From: Owenia fusiformis
Lineage: Eukaryota; Annelida; Polychaeta; Sabellida; Oweniidae
Assembly: GCA_903813345.2 (NCBI GenBank)
Contig: CAIIXF020000008.1
Coordinates: 11,437,278-11,501,277, forward strand
Direction: 5' to 3'
Length of the DNA: 64,000 nucleotides
Both the position numbers and the translations under genes were made by a program. The notes beneath the pieces are model-generated. The model ran no database searches. It had not been told where the DNA came from and worked only from the letters and a program-made list of their open reading frames with translations. Below are positions 32,190-44,700 of the stretch, piece after piece. Position 1 is the stretch's first letter; every line of letters starts with the position of its first letter.

Positions 32190-32345
32190 ATTAAGGATTT
32201 AAGCCCTTGTTTTCTGAATCATACCATGAAGGTGTTGTTTCCAAACCTTTGCATGACCGCACAGCGGGAATGCAAAGTTTAGGAAACAACGCCTGAGTGG
32301 AATGAAGCAGCTACAATACATTGAGTCTTGGACTTAAATTCTTTT
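32190..32345. repeat. Foldback element, copy 1
   Basis: CATGAAGGTGTTGTTTCCAA is answered by the inverse AGGAAACAACGCCTGAGTGG, around TGCATGACCGCACAGCGGGA. A copy with the core in the opposite orientation lies at 61887-62045 with the same outer phrase GAGTCTTGG(A/G)CTTAAATTCTTT. Confidence 0.75.
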
Positions 32346-34555
32346 CACACATTCTAATTTTTTCTACAAAATCAGCCAAAAGGAACAAAATCACTAAAAG
32401 AACGATCAAGTTGGCAAGTCATCAAATCTAATGTGAAAAGTCCATTCATCACCATGATAACTGTTTAACCAGTGACCTTGCATGTGTTATTGATATTTCA
32501 CACACTGTACTATATGGGAAATACTGCATTCGGATTGGCTGGAAGCGGACACACCTTGCCTAGCTATGTGTGAAACATTAATCATGTACAGTAAAACCTA
32601 TACTGTATATGTGAACATCGAACAAAAAATAAGTACAATAAAATGTCTGCTTAGGAACGCCATTCTAAATAGACCACCTCATATGTGTGATGAATTCATT
32701 CATTTATAAAGGAAAGCATGGGAGAAACAAAAATAAAACAGACAAACATGGAGTTAATTAGTTAATACAGTACACCAATTCTGTTGTAAATACATGCAAT
32801 TCATCTATTATTCATTTGCTTTTAGAAACACAACAAGCAGAACATGGGATGAACAAGCATCAGAATGAGTCAGGGCAACACTACATCTGGCGTGACAAAA
32901 ATTGTCAATAACTACAGGAACATGTTGATTATGAAGGGTATAAATTACTGAAGAGGGAGAGGAAATCTATAAGCTAGGGTACACTAAGTATAAGGTGTCA
33001 TGAGATTGATTTGTCTTTTATTTGAAGCATCAATAAAAACAATGAAAGTCTGGTGAGGTGTATTAAATCTTGGCAGGCTGTGTCACACGTTCAATATGTA
33101 CAGTCTTCTCACTGATTAACATGTCTCTTAAAAAATAAATAAAAATACATCAATTATGTATTTATTGTTTGGATCGTATCAGTTGATTGAGTATGAGTAA
33201 GGATTCAGATATAATATTTACTTGCTATATCTGCTTTAGATAAAATAGTTAAAAATTTCCCATGCTTACTGATCACAAATACACATTACAGGGTGGATAT
33301 GGGAACCAATAAAGGGGGATTACAGTTATTAAAAAAAAATTCCGAGCTTGCATGAATAATGTTTTTGGGCCCCTATAACCAAAAAGTGGGGCCAAATTTT
33401 GAAAATTTGAGGCCCAATTTTTTAAAAAGTTGGCCTTAAATTAATGAATAAGGCCTTAAAAGGCCTAGTAATGATCAAAAAGGTCTACTTTATGCAGTCT
33501 CACAATATACAAACGTGGTGATACTGATAGAGTGGTAGACTTACGAGTATAAAAAATGAAGCAGGTTAGATTTGTTTTATTTTTCATAGCAAATAATAAA
33601 TAATGCATATTGTGACATGCAATTATGAAACAGGACCAACTGCTCGATTAGTGCAACCTATTGGCCTGAATGGGTACATACCAAAGTACTATTGGCCTGA
33701 ATGGGTACCAAAGTACTATTAAGTTGATATGCTTTTAGGTCATATTATATTTCTTCCATGTATGGATATGGGCATCTATATACATATTAGCTGTTCTGGT
33801 AAACAAAAAGCATAAATAGATAATCAATTCTTCATAAAACAAACATACATGGAATACTATATCAATATATCTACATGCTACCTACCTTCCCAACATCACA
33901 AACTGTGAAGTATATGAAGACACCACATAATGTTGATTAACAAATTGATGATTCAAAGAAAACAGTCTCTGAGAGTTATGCCTTTCAGGGATATTTAGGC
34001 TTATAAATGTAATGATAAAAATCATAACCAGCAAAAAAACAATTGACTTATTGATACCAAATAGCATCTAGCTGCTGGTGTCAAAATATGAACAGTTCAG
34101 GAAAAGTGAGATTAATTTTGTTCAGGTTTGCCGCCAAAATATCCTCATAGAACGATTTTAAAATGATAATTTGTCTTTCACGTGATGTGATCATCATTTA
34201 CACCCCTCCCCCAACAAAATTAACTTTATTCTTTCACTGTTTATAATGAAACACCGTTCCTAATATGTATTGAACTCAGCCAGTGATCTTAGCCGATTGG
34301 AAGCAGTATTGTAACCTCATTATTTGAAATATCAAATGTCATGAGGTGAGATCTGGTTATTACAAAAATACTGTGTATCGATTGACAAGAATATTTGCCG
34401 ATTAATCCAATGTGGTTCATATTTTAAATACTAAATGTAGAAACGAAGAGTTGACTTGGCAAGCAGTATACTATAAACAGACATAATGGGTCGCTTTGAA
34501 TTGAACAGAAATGGAAGAAAATCACAAAAAACTATGATGGAAAAAACTGCAGAAA

Positions 34556-34746
34556 CTTAAGCTTATATTCGCGAATGCAACTAACGCCTGTCGGTTACCA
34601 GATTAACCTACAATTTTATGACCAACTTATTTAAATATAAATGGAATAGTGGCAGGTACTATTCATATTTAAATGAGTTGTCCATAAAAGAGTAGGTTAA
34701 TCCACTTAGCTGACAGGCATTAGTTGAATTCGCAAATATAAGCTGA
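34556..34746. repeat. Long palindrome (foldback)
   Basis: CTTATATTCGCGAATGCAAC is answered by GTTGAATTCGCAAATATAAG, then ACGCCTGTC / GACAGGCAT and ATTAACCTAC / GTAGGTTAAT pair inward. Arms are ~85 bases and the centre is near 34650. Probably a foldback or MITE. Confidence 0.8.
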
Positions 34747-35370
34747 GAATATGGTAACATTTCCCAGCAGAGGCATCTAATCGATACAATAACCTTATAG
34801 ATGTATTAACAAAGCAAACAATTGAATTACCTATAAGATCTATTATCACTAACTGAAGTATGGGGATGAGACAATTTCAGTGATTTCTCATCAATTAGAC
34901 GTAAGGGTGGACCATTATACGGATGGGACATATAGAGGGTTTGGAGCTTATTTTCAAATAACAGACTCTGCGTTCTATTTGAAACAATTCATGACAGAAA
35001 ACAGTCTATCAAACAATTGTGAAAGTTGTGATAATGCAGTAATGAAAAACTGAATGGAGTACATAAACATTGAAAAAACGTTTAGTTAATTGTATTTATC
35101 CAGGAGGCGTAATCAATCATGATCATATAAGACACCAAGCTGTAGAGTTTAAGTTAACATGGTTAGTAGAAAAAATATTTTGTCAGATAACACCAAGTGT
35201 TTAAAACACAAAGTGGTTGATGACATATTTTTGTTGATCTGATAGTCCCTAGATGTCCTGGATGTTGCTAAGAAAGATACATGCCTTTTACTTCCTAGTC
35301 ATATCAATGTAATAAGCTACATATCTCTGGAATATCCAAGATTCTGGAGAAAAATTCGGTAAAGACTAGA

Positions 35371-35522
35371 CAAGGCATTAACATGTAAAATGTCACCACC
35401 TGACATTTGTTACAGATGCCAAACACCAACTACTGAACACTGACTATTAAACACCAAACACCATCCAGAAAAAATCGGAGACATTAACAATATTTCACCA
35501 CTTGTGGTGGTAACATAATAAA
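35371..35522 (+). repeat. Dispersed AAATGTCACCACC repeat copy
   Basis: It starts ACAAGGCATTAACATGTAAA, has TGTCACCACCTGACATTTGT, a CCAACTACTGAACACTGAC middle and ends CTTGTGGTGGTAACATAATA. Same orientation as most other copies in the window. Confidence 0.75.
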
Positions 35523-35624
35523 ATGAATTATCATTATAAAAGAATATTTTCATTATAAATAGGTGGTGCTCTACTATATGTCGCCTCATTGAAAAGACTA
35601 CTGCACGTTCTGTATAAACCTATC

Positions 35625-35830
35625 CAGTGATCTCCCCAGGATTTATTCTCTGGTGGGTGCAAAATTCTCATTTCCACAATTCAGACCAAAATTGGTCAAA
35701 ATATGCCACTTTTTCATGATTTTTCTCATTTTCAAGTGGGTGCACATGGATTTTCAGGTGGGTGTAAGCCTATTTTTAAAGTCTCAGGTGGGTGATGCGC
35801 CCACTTGCTTTAATGCTGGGGAGACCACTG
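35625..35830. mobile_element. MITE with CAGTGGTCTCCCCAG ends
   Basis: The left end CAGTGATCTCCCCAGGATTT and the right end CTGGGGAGACCACTG are inverses, and CTATC lies directly outside both ends as a possible target-site duplication. The interior contains three AGGTGGGTG(C/T/A)-type phrases. It is 206 bases with no gene. Confidence 0.8.
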
Positions 35831-36964
35831 CTATCTGTAACTGAGTAGTTAACTCTTGCTAAACCTATGTTCCTATTTCTATATCACGAACCTATAAAAT
35901 GCAGTAATGAAACAACATAATCAATGAGAATTCTGCATTTTTGATATTTTTGGGAAAATTCAATTCAGACTTTATATCAAATATATGGAGTCAAGAACCA
36001 AGGCTTTAAATAGAATCCTGTCTCAAAAAACAAGCAGACACGAAAGAAACAATTAAAATAGAAGTGTCCACTCGTTGTAATGTGCTTAGCTATGTCTTTG
36101 GGCAATATTCTGTCAAACCTCATTTTTAAAACACATGACAGACATAATCTGTTTAGAATTCTAAAGTAATTCAATGCACATATTCAATACCCTGAACTTC
36201 ACATTCAACCAATCAGAAAATTGTGTCTCAGCCAACCATCTTACAGTATTTCAGTGCATTAATTGAAGGTATCTGTTGAACTGAGCAGAAACATTATTTT
36301 AAAGTGCATTATGGTTTCATAATGAACTGAGCAGCTTAACTGTTAACAGAGAGCTCCATCCTTGTGCATTATATATGTACAAGTTAGAACATGCACTCAT
36401 ACTTTTAATTTTCCAATAATAAATGATACAGGATTCTTTATTCCTAGAATAACAGACTCTTTAAGGGGTGAAGTTTTGATTGGCTAGTTGAGTTCAGGGG
36501 TTTATCTGCAAATCAAAGAGAATCAGATAATATTGAACAATCTTGGAGAGGAAAGATCTTGCTACTACACCCACCTTCTCTAGAATTCAAAATGAATTCA
36601 GTTGCAACTGCTTGAAAATCTATAACCATCAGTTGAAAGTTTGACAATCCTGTCAACGTAATCAACTAGACCTGTCTGTCTTTCAATATTGCTGATATGT
36701 TTCAAAATACAGATCATTATTTGATGATTTTCATCTTTCATATCAAAATGTTATGTCATACCGCTCTACAGGCGTATTACTTTTCAGTCAAACATGGAAC
36801 TTTACAAGGAAACACCTAGATAGATCAAGATGTTTATCACATCAATGTGGTATTTGGGAGAAAATGATACTATACAAATATTTCATTCTATAGAGTGTTC
36901 ATATATCTTTCAAGGATTCTTAGATTTTTGCATCTTTGGTGAAAGCATAAAATATGCCATTGGT

Positions 36965-37065
36965 AAGATATAAACATGGAAAATGTCACCACCTGCCATT
37001 TGTTACAGATCCCAACTGCCAAACACCAACCACCAAAAACCGTCCACAAAAAGTGTCTTAAGAAA
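36965..37065 (+). repeat. Dispersed AAATGTCACCACC repeat, 3'-truncated copy
   Basis: It has TAAACATGGAAAATGTCACC, then ACCTGCCATTTGTTACAGAT and the CCAACCACCAAAAACCGTCC middle. The GGTGGTGACAT end is absent. Confidence 0.65.
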
Positions 37066-37511
37066 TGCATACTAGAGAAGGCCCAATATTTTTAGTAATC
37101 TATCATAAACCAACCACAATATTGATGCAAGTTTATCAAAACATAATGTTGGTTTTGTAGAATAGAGTCGCACATGTTATTTAAATTCATTTCTAACAAG
37201 CCACAGACAAGGTAAAATACTCAAGTTAGAATGACCCCAAATATTTATTTACAAGCTTCTCAGCGAGTAACTAACTGCCAATATGGTTAACAACATCAAA
37301 TTAAGTTCGGCTCAATTTGAAACGAATTGGTTCTTGATCCTGAGTTACATAAAACACATTTTTTAGTGTTAACACATGTTTACTCTTTAAAGTTTTAGGC
37401 AAACTCTTGAAAAGTACCATGTATACCATGGTAATTTCTTAGAGATTGAAGAAGGGATGAGTACCAGAATGTTTGAAAGGTCTTTTCAATAAAAAGGATA
37501 TCTAGTCCTAT

Positions 37512-37737
37512 TATACAGGTTGGGCCAAAAAGGATAACCCAAACAAATGTTAATTGTCATCTAGCATGGATTCAAAGTCATATTCAGCATAATTGAACCT
37601 TGTTCAATGTTTTTTCAAGAGTCTATTCCCAATGGTCATGGTTTTATGGCCATTTTAAAAACTGTGCTCCAACCCGATATGATCCCCAAGACTTTTCATC
37701 TTTTCACTCAGATTCTTTTTTGGCTGACCCTGTATAT
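37512..37737. mobile_element. Mariner-type MITE (TATACAGGTTGGGCC ends)
   Basis: The left end TATACAGGTTGGGCCAAAAA is answered on the right by TTTTTTGGCTGACCCTGTATA. The element is about 226 bases, flanked by TA, with no open frame. It belongs to the same broad 'ACAGG(G/T)TG' terminus group as 12385, 13586, 16307 and 21758. Confidence 0.75.
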
Positions 37738-38460
37738 ACAAACATTTGCAAAGTAACCCAAATGTTTTTTTAAATCAAAGAAATGACTCCTCAGAGAAGA
37801 AAATATTGAATTCTATTAAGATATATTATATTTCCAAAAATAAATCACTCGTAGCATGGCACTTTAACTTTCAAATGTCTTAATACACAACTTGACACTT
37901 TAAATCTGTAACATAATGAGATTTCCGAAGGGAAGTTGTATGTCAACATAACTGTAAACAAAATACATGATTAGGAAATCCCAGGGGATCATACTATAAA
38001 CACAAGCCAGTTTTGAAAATGGATTTAAAAAACATATATGCACGGTGACTATCCAGGCCCTGTATATCGCAAACAAGTTCCCACTGTCATCGGGAGCTAT
38101 TAGCCCATGTTAGATGCAGGGCCTTGAGATAGATGATAAAATATAGTTATAGTTGAAGAACATCATTGCCCTGCAATTGAAATAGCCATTGTCCTATGAT
38201 ATAAAATTCTACTGAGTTTAAATTACTCAAGTTTCATAGAAAATTTTATCTTTCAATTTTATCATATCTCTCAAGCTTTCTAATTGCTCACGATGTCAGC
38301 GGGGACTGGATAGTCCCCGTGATATGTGTACGACCATTTGGCACTCTGAAATCAAGAGTGTGGCACAGTATGGTATCGTTTGAGTATGGTGCTGTACAGT
38401 GTCCATAGCACTACATGGTGTTGTTTTAGTCTATGGTACAGTAATGCATTTGACACATTT

Positions 38461-38643
38461 GACAGTGCCATACAGTACCATAGCCAAAACGGTACCATAC
38501 AGTACCATAGCCAAAATGGTACCATACAGTACCATAGCCAAAATGGAACCATACAGTACCATAGCCAAAATGGTACCATACAGTACCATAGCCAAAATGG
38601 TACCATACAGTACCATAGCCAAAATGGTACCATACAGTACTGT
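38461..38643. repeat. 27-bp minisatellite, ~6.7 units
   Basis: The unit is GTACCATAGCCAAAATGGTA plus CCATACA, nearly perfect in six copies. Each unit contains the palindrome GGTACC and two ACCATA/GTACCAT phrases. Degenerate relatives (TATGGTATCG, CATAGCACTACATGG) continue upstream to about 38370. All three frames are open on both strands because the unit is a multiple of three without stops. It is not coding. Confidence 0.92.
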
Positions 38644-39117
38644 TAGGGATTGGCTGTGTACAAACCCTTGCCCAGGATCAATTCAAGGAAAAAAATCAAA
38701 CCTCATCCATATTTATTCTATTTTAAAAAATAGGGGTAGAGATCAGTTTATTTCTAAACTAATTCACACTTATGTTGGCCCCTTAGGTGTCTGATCAGGA
38801 ATCAATACGTATCCTTAATCTCATCAAAGTCAGCCACATAAAAATTATATACTAAAACAATATTGCCATGGGCTATCTATGCATTGATTTTGATGTTGAA
38901 TTATTCAAGGAAGAGTTAACATTGCAAAAACACCAAATGCCAATTTCTGATCATGTTTACTTAAAACAGATCGTATCTGATAAAAATGCTCGACTAACAA
39001 CCAGGAGACTGTAGTTTGAAGAGCCTTAGACCTATTGTAGCTGTATCTTCCAAAGGAAAATGTCATTGCCTTCCTGCCGTAGTAACTGCATGATCTCTGT
39101 CATTTCATAGGGTTGCA

Positions 39118-39176
39118 CAAGGCATTGACAAGCAAAACATCACCACCTGCCATTTGTTACAGATGCTGACTGCCTA
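39118..39176 (+). repeat. Dispersed AAATGTCACCACC repeat, short copy
   Basis: It begins ACAAGGCATTGACAAGCAAA, followed by CATCACCACCTGCCATTTGT and TACAGATGCTGACTGCC, then stops. Confidence 0.65.
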
Positions 39177-39478
39177 AGCAATTCAACAAAGACCACTGTA
39201 ATGATGTCTCATTTCTTATTCAGTCAGATAGGTGCGCTCAGGGTATAAAAATGGCAAAGACACTATTATCAAGATCATAGTTCAGTGAACAAAATAGCCT
39301 CTGCTGCCACATGGGAAATCATTTACTGACTTAAGTCTCAATATCATCAACCTCTTGTGAATAAATATACGAAGTCTACAGGTTTCTCTGTCTTACAAAT
39401 AGCGTATTATTGTTTGTAAGGGCTATGGTTCTATACCTTTTCCAATATTTGATAAAAAAACCTGAATCACGACAAAGA

Positions 39479-39602
39479 CAAGACATTAACATGTAAAATG
39501 TCATCACCTGCCATTTGTTACACTTGTTATAGATGCTGAATACCAACCGCCAAATGCTGAATACCATCTACAAAAATTTAGAGATTGTAACAAGTGACAT
39601 AA
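39479..39602 (+). repeat. Dispersed AAATGTCACCACC repeat copy
   Basis: It has AAGACATTAACATGTAAAAT, then GTCATCACCTGCCATTTGTT, a CCAACCGCCAAATGCTG middle and a decayed end CAAGTGACATAAAA. Confidence 0.65.
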
Positions 39603-40199
39603 AAGATGGGAAAAATCAGGCACTGTAACTATAAGAGAAGTGACCTCCGAAAGGGTTGATTAATTTTAGGTAGTTTATTTATTTCTGAATTATCTAAATA
39701 GTCCAAAGGGCACATGGTGAAATTCTATCTGCATAAACTTTAAATTGTTATTTTATGTTTTTGTATATTGATTTCACCTCATGGCACAGAAGTTCATCAA
39801 AGAAATTCATGACTGGTCAACCAATCAATCAACCAATCACTCAATATCGATTAATCATCTATCAATCAACAAATCATTCAATTATCCCTAAAAACACATC
39901 AATATGATATTGCCTTTTTACAAAAATAAAGAATTGGGGCTTTACCCTTGATCTGAATATCATGAACAGGTACAAGAATGATGCATTACTTTAACCATGG
40001 ACCAATGTGTGGAGTGTAAATGGAATCTATTAGTGCTCTCAGTGGGGTAATTAACAACACTTTTCTATGCACTACTAAACCCAGAACATTATTTCTATTA
40101 TTCAGGTTAGTGCTTCAGGTCAGCCTGGCATTGCTATCCTTGGCTCACTCATCTAGTAAGATTTGTTAAAGGGCCGTTAAACCCTTTCCAAATTGAACG

Positions 40200-40450
40200 T
40201 ATTTTTTGCTAGGTACGGTGTTCACTTAAGGAGATTTTCTATACAGAAGTCAGTAGAAGACATATATAGTTGAACCTGCATATAGTGAACACTTATAGAG
40301 CCATAAAAAAGTGTTCACTTTAGTGTTCACTACAGAGAGGGGATTTTATACATGAGTCAATGTAAAGTGTGTATTAAAGAGGTGTTCACTAAACACAGGC
40401 TATGGGTGTTCACTAGAGAGGTGTTCCCTAAGACAGGTTTTACTGTATGT
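40200..40450. repeat. GTGTTCACT-rich degenerate repeat
   Basis: At least seven GTGTTCACT or AGTGAACAC phrases occur in 250 bases, ending AGACAGGTTTTACTGTATG. Related stretches end the same way at 49490-49635 and near 9400, and 45050-45240 carries similar GAACAC(C/A) phrases. It looks like a dispersed element with a conserved GGTTTTACTGTAT end. Class unknown. Confidence 0.55.
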
Positions 40451-41252
40451 GTGTTTCAAGAGAGATATGGTATTTTTACTTTCAGAGTTTTAGACGATTA
40501 ATAGACTTCATATCAATCTATCTTTTAAAACTCTTCTTATAGATAATTTGAATATTTCAAAGAATTTGAAAACATAATCTACTAGTATGTTTTCAAACAG
40601 GATGCTGGAGCTTGGTCACTAGCAGGAAACTGTAAGTGAAATCAAGAATATTAAATATGGCATAAAAATAAAAGCAAACAATGAATAAATGATAAATAGC
40701 TAATAACAGCTGAAATCAATGAGATTAATAGACGTAAACATAAATTAAATCATCATTCAATCCCATGCATTGTCCTGATTAATAACTCAGTTGAGATGTA
40801 TTACAGGTAAATTTGTTGGTATGGGCATGTAATTGTATGTAAATACTTTGTTTATTCAACCATGTTTTATGATATTAAAGGTAGCATCAGATCTAGCGAG
40901 CAACCTTATATTTTTATAATTGTTGGCTCATCATTACTTGTCATGTCTATTTTCTAAGAATCTCGAAAATGCAAGATTTCAGGAAAACTAAAGATTTTTA
41001 CAATAATATATCATTTCTCTATAAATGTGATTACCACATTTATTATTTGGGAGAATTTAAACATGTTCTCCCCATTTTTGCACTTTGAATTTTTAACAAC
41101 CAAAATTATAACATATCACGTATCTTTTGGGAGATATTATATGAGATCCTAAACAATATATTGTTTGGTCAATTCTCCATGTTGCTTGCAATTTGTCATC
41201 CCTTATAGATCTGATTTCACCTTTAATATCATATATTGTTAAACACACTTAC

Positions 41253-41581
41253 AACTGGTGTCTCGTGTCTGGTATATCCCTATTGCTTTTGATATCATCA
41301 CTAGCCCTTTGGTTAAACTTATTTCTTGCATAAACATCATCACCATCCTTAGTCCGAGTTTTATCAACATAAGCTTTTTCGTCAAAATACTGCCATGTGA
41401 GTCTACTGTCTTTAGTTTTTTCAGGTATGAATTTTAATTTATTGTCTTTAGGTTCACCTGGTAACTCCTCATCATGCCCTATAACGATGTCTACATCTTT
41501 CATTGGGTCATGATTGCGGCCACGTCCTCCTTGTATGTCAACAATATCATCTTTGAGTTTTAATGCTGGGTTTTCATTATC
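41253..41581 (-). CDS. GALNT2: GALNT exon 3 (stem region)
   Basis: The acceptor is ATATTTGCAG and the donor GTAAGT. The exon is 329 bases, phase 0 in and phase 2 out. It encodes 109 residues of charged lumenal stem, starting DNENPALKLKDD. It then becomes recognisable as GALNT2 near its end: WQYFDEKAYVDKTRTKDGDD, VYARNKFNQRASDD and NRDIPDTRHQ. Human GALNT2 has the same YARNKFNQ and (I)PDTRH phrases just before the catalytic domain. The first ~65 residues are not conserved, as usual for stems. Confidence 0.95.
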
Positions 41582-41671
41582 CTGCAAATATAAAACAAAA
41601 GCATATTTAAAACTTAGGTAAAGGAGGTGTCAATTTTTAATTCAGTATAACATGCATCTTGTCTTGTTTCA

Positions 41672-41752
41672 AAACCCCTGGACCCCCCTTATCTACTTCA
41701 ACAACAGGTTGTTGAAGTTAATAAGGGGGAGGGGGTGAGAGGATCCAGGGTC
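41672..41752. repeat. GC-rich hairpin
   Basis: CCTGGACCCCCCTTATCTAC is answered by the inverse-like AAGGGGGAGGGGGTGAGAGG with core CTTCAACAAC / GTTGTTGAAG and GATCCAGGG outside. A short foldback. Confidence 0.7.
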
Positions 41753-44700
41753 AGGATCAAAAGCAGTAAAGGTTTGATGCAAGACTACATCGATAATCTC
41801 TTTCTCGATTATGTTTTCAAATATGGACAGTCTGATATCATGACATGGCTATGGTAGCATTAAAATGAACAAAAAAGCAGTAACTGTATTATAACTTCTA
41901 CTATGACCCTAGATTTTCTGTGGTTGCCATAGGTCTCAAATTTCAGGGAACTGCAGTTGTGTAGTTGCCATAGAGCAAATGTGACCAGAGCAATTCATAG
42001 TTGCCCCACTTTACAAATTTTACTGTACGTGGAAGATAGACCTTTAGACCTAGAATTATACCCCTAGACTTGACATACAGTAAGGCTAGTAAGTAAAGGT
42101 GAAGCAACAATACTGATATCACTAAGTACCTCATGTTTCAATAGAGATAACCTTATCAACAGATCAGATAGATAAATTACACATGCTTCCATACTAAATG
42201 TTAAGTCGATCTCCATATTTGTAGCCTATAATACCAAAATGGTAAACTGAAGACTATCAAACAACATGCACGAATCGCGTTCCTGCTTTATCAAAAATAA
42301 ATTTTGAAAATATATAAGACGTGGAGGTATGCCAACCAAGATTGGTGGTTGAAGGGGAGACAGTTATTATGAAACACCCTGAATATTCCAACTGAATACA
42401 AATTGCATAGACTATATAAATTTCAGACAAAAAAATATGCACTTTGTGTACATATCTCATATCTATTAAAAATCCTACATATTTTATCACTTTTTTATCA
42501 GAGATTTGTTGAATTGTTTGTCTTGACCAAACATTTCAATTTACTTGAACTATCACTTCAACTATTAACATTTAACATAGTTTAATATTAAGCCCTGGTA
42601 TATTTTTAACATACATGTACAGTATACATGTTTTGTAAAGGATTGCACCAAAGCATATTGTGATACTGAAATTGAAAATAAGAATCTTTTTTTTATGTCA
42701 AGAACACTGACTTTCTTATTTCTAAACATTGAGAACTCCATTGGCCTAAAAATGAAAAGTATGACTTATATTTATAAGAGATCACTTAAAAACAGACCTT
42801 AGAACTACAATACCGATAACTAAATATGTAATTTCAAGTAAAATAAAGCTAACAATACAACTTAAAAGGGATTCCTAAGCATTGAAGCAAGTAGGCACTG
42901 AAATAATTGACATTTTGAAAAAAGGATTGCACCCACCTTGCACCCATGAACCAATTTGCACCTCCTTAAAAAGGAAAAATCTCTAGCCAAAATGACAAAA
43001 TATGAAATTTGCAGCTGTTGAGAACTGTTGAATAATTTAACCAAATGAGGAAATCAAAGATAACCATATACATCCTGAGATTATGAAACCAATGCTAATT
43101 GATGCTGGGAAATGACTACATGTCCCATCACTTTAACAAAGACCAATATATACAAGACATCAGATTTCACATGAAGACAGATCAATATACAATTTATATC
43201 CCATACTTGACACCAAATTGCAATGTCAAATAAACTTTCCCAGTGAGTAATTGAATTATCCACTCAATGTCCATCAATACTAGGAGTAACCCAAATCTAA
43301 TATTGTAACTCACAAGATGTCTCAATCAATTGATAAACGTTATGTTACATAAGACTATAGAATACCATTTACCATTGATTTAAAGGTTACTCAGCAGTAA
43401 TCTTCTTTCCTAAAGTAAAAGAAAAGAATTCCCTTGGGTATACTTTTCAAGAGAGATGATTGTAAATCTCATATATGAAACTTGAATATACTCACTCAAT
43501 ACACTGCAGAAAGCTTACACCCACAGTTGGGTATACATTTTCTAGAATGTCTTTTACGAATGTCATAAAGACAATACAATTATCCATTTCATGTATGACA
43601 TTTAAAATCATAGTTTTCAAGAGTTTGATTTTACATACTAAGAAGATCTTACATAGCTTTGGGCTTCAAGGTACATAACAGAGTAGGGAGGAATATAGGG
43701 AAATGTCCTTAACCCACACAAAAACATTGCTGGTTTATCCAGAAAAAGTATACCTAATTTTTGGGTGTAACACATTTTGGTTTATCAGTCTCTCTTTATC
43801 TAAAGTTTGTGAGAGGAGTCTATTCCAAGGGATGGATCCCAAAATGGGTGTAACCCTACTTAGTATACTGAGCACTTCTCATATTTGCTTTTTTCATTGT
43901 TTGAGTTTGTTAATTTGACTATCATTTATAAATATACACTTATCACCTCTCTGCAGTGAACAATGCAGATATTAACTAAAAAAGTGTTTACATTTCTAAG
44001 TGTTCCCATGAAGATGCTGTACTTACATGATGTTCAAAATATGGGATTACAAAAAGTGTTCATATTTTGTGGTATTCAAAGTTTTCCATAAAATAGCAAA
44101 AATAAAGGAATAACTAGAATTCTACCACAAATCAGATATGATGTATCTCCAGTTTGCATGAAAAACACACTCTCATAGAGAAACACTGCAATATCAATAT
44201 TACAAGAATGCTTAAAAGCAAATTGTAATGAAAATGTAGTTACAGAGCTATCAATGGCCCATAGGATGTATCTGAATGGCTATTCAGTCAGAAGAGCCTA
44301 ATTATTTCAGCAACCCTGAACCAGGAGTCAATATTTTATAAAGAGACAAGGAGGTCATTACAAAGCCTTGATAATACTACTGATAATAACATGGATAAGA
44401 AAATCAATGGAAAGAGATGTTGTTTGTAATTGCCGTGCTAGAAGGCTTTCATTCTCGCCAATCTAGGGGGCCTAAATGGGTTTTCTAAGTGCCAATTGGT
44501 ATGAAGTAAGCACAGTAAAAATTAATGGAAAGTTGTTTTGGTACGTGAGAGCTGATTCTTCAGTTCTTACTGTTGATTTCTTCAATTTACAATTCTAGCC
44601 ATGGCAATTAGTGGTTCTGTGTTCTGTTATTCATTTTCTCAAAGAATAATTCAAAAATATATTGTATTTACTTCAAAAACAGCTTCTTGATGACTTTGAC

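Larger units (their letters stand above)
31012..41252 (-). other. GALNT intron 3
   Basis: A 10.2-kb intron. It holds at least five copies of the AAATGTCACCACC repeat, two foldbacks (32190-32345, 34556-34746), two inverted-repeat elements (35625-35830, 37512-37737), a 27-bp minisatellite (38461-38643) and a GTGTTCACT-rich repeat (40200-40450). The rest is AT-rich with no exon I can support. Confidence 0.65.

Noticed and set aside
38352-38794. Open frames of 60-130 codons on both strands
   Set aside because: They are the 27-bp minisatellite read in several frames; no start context, no non-repetitive coding part.
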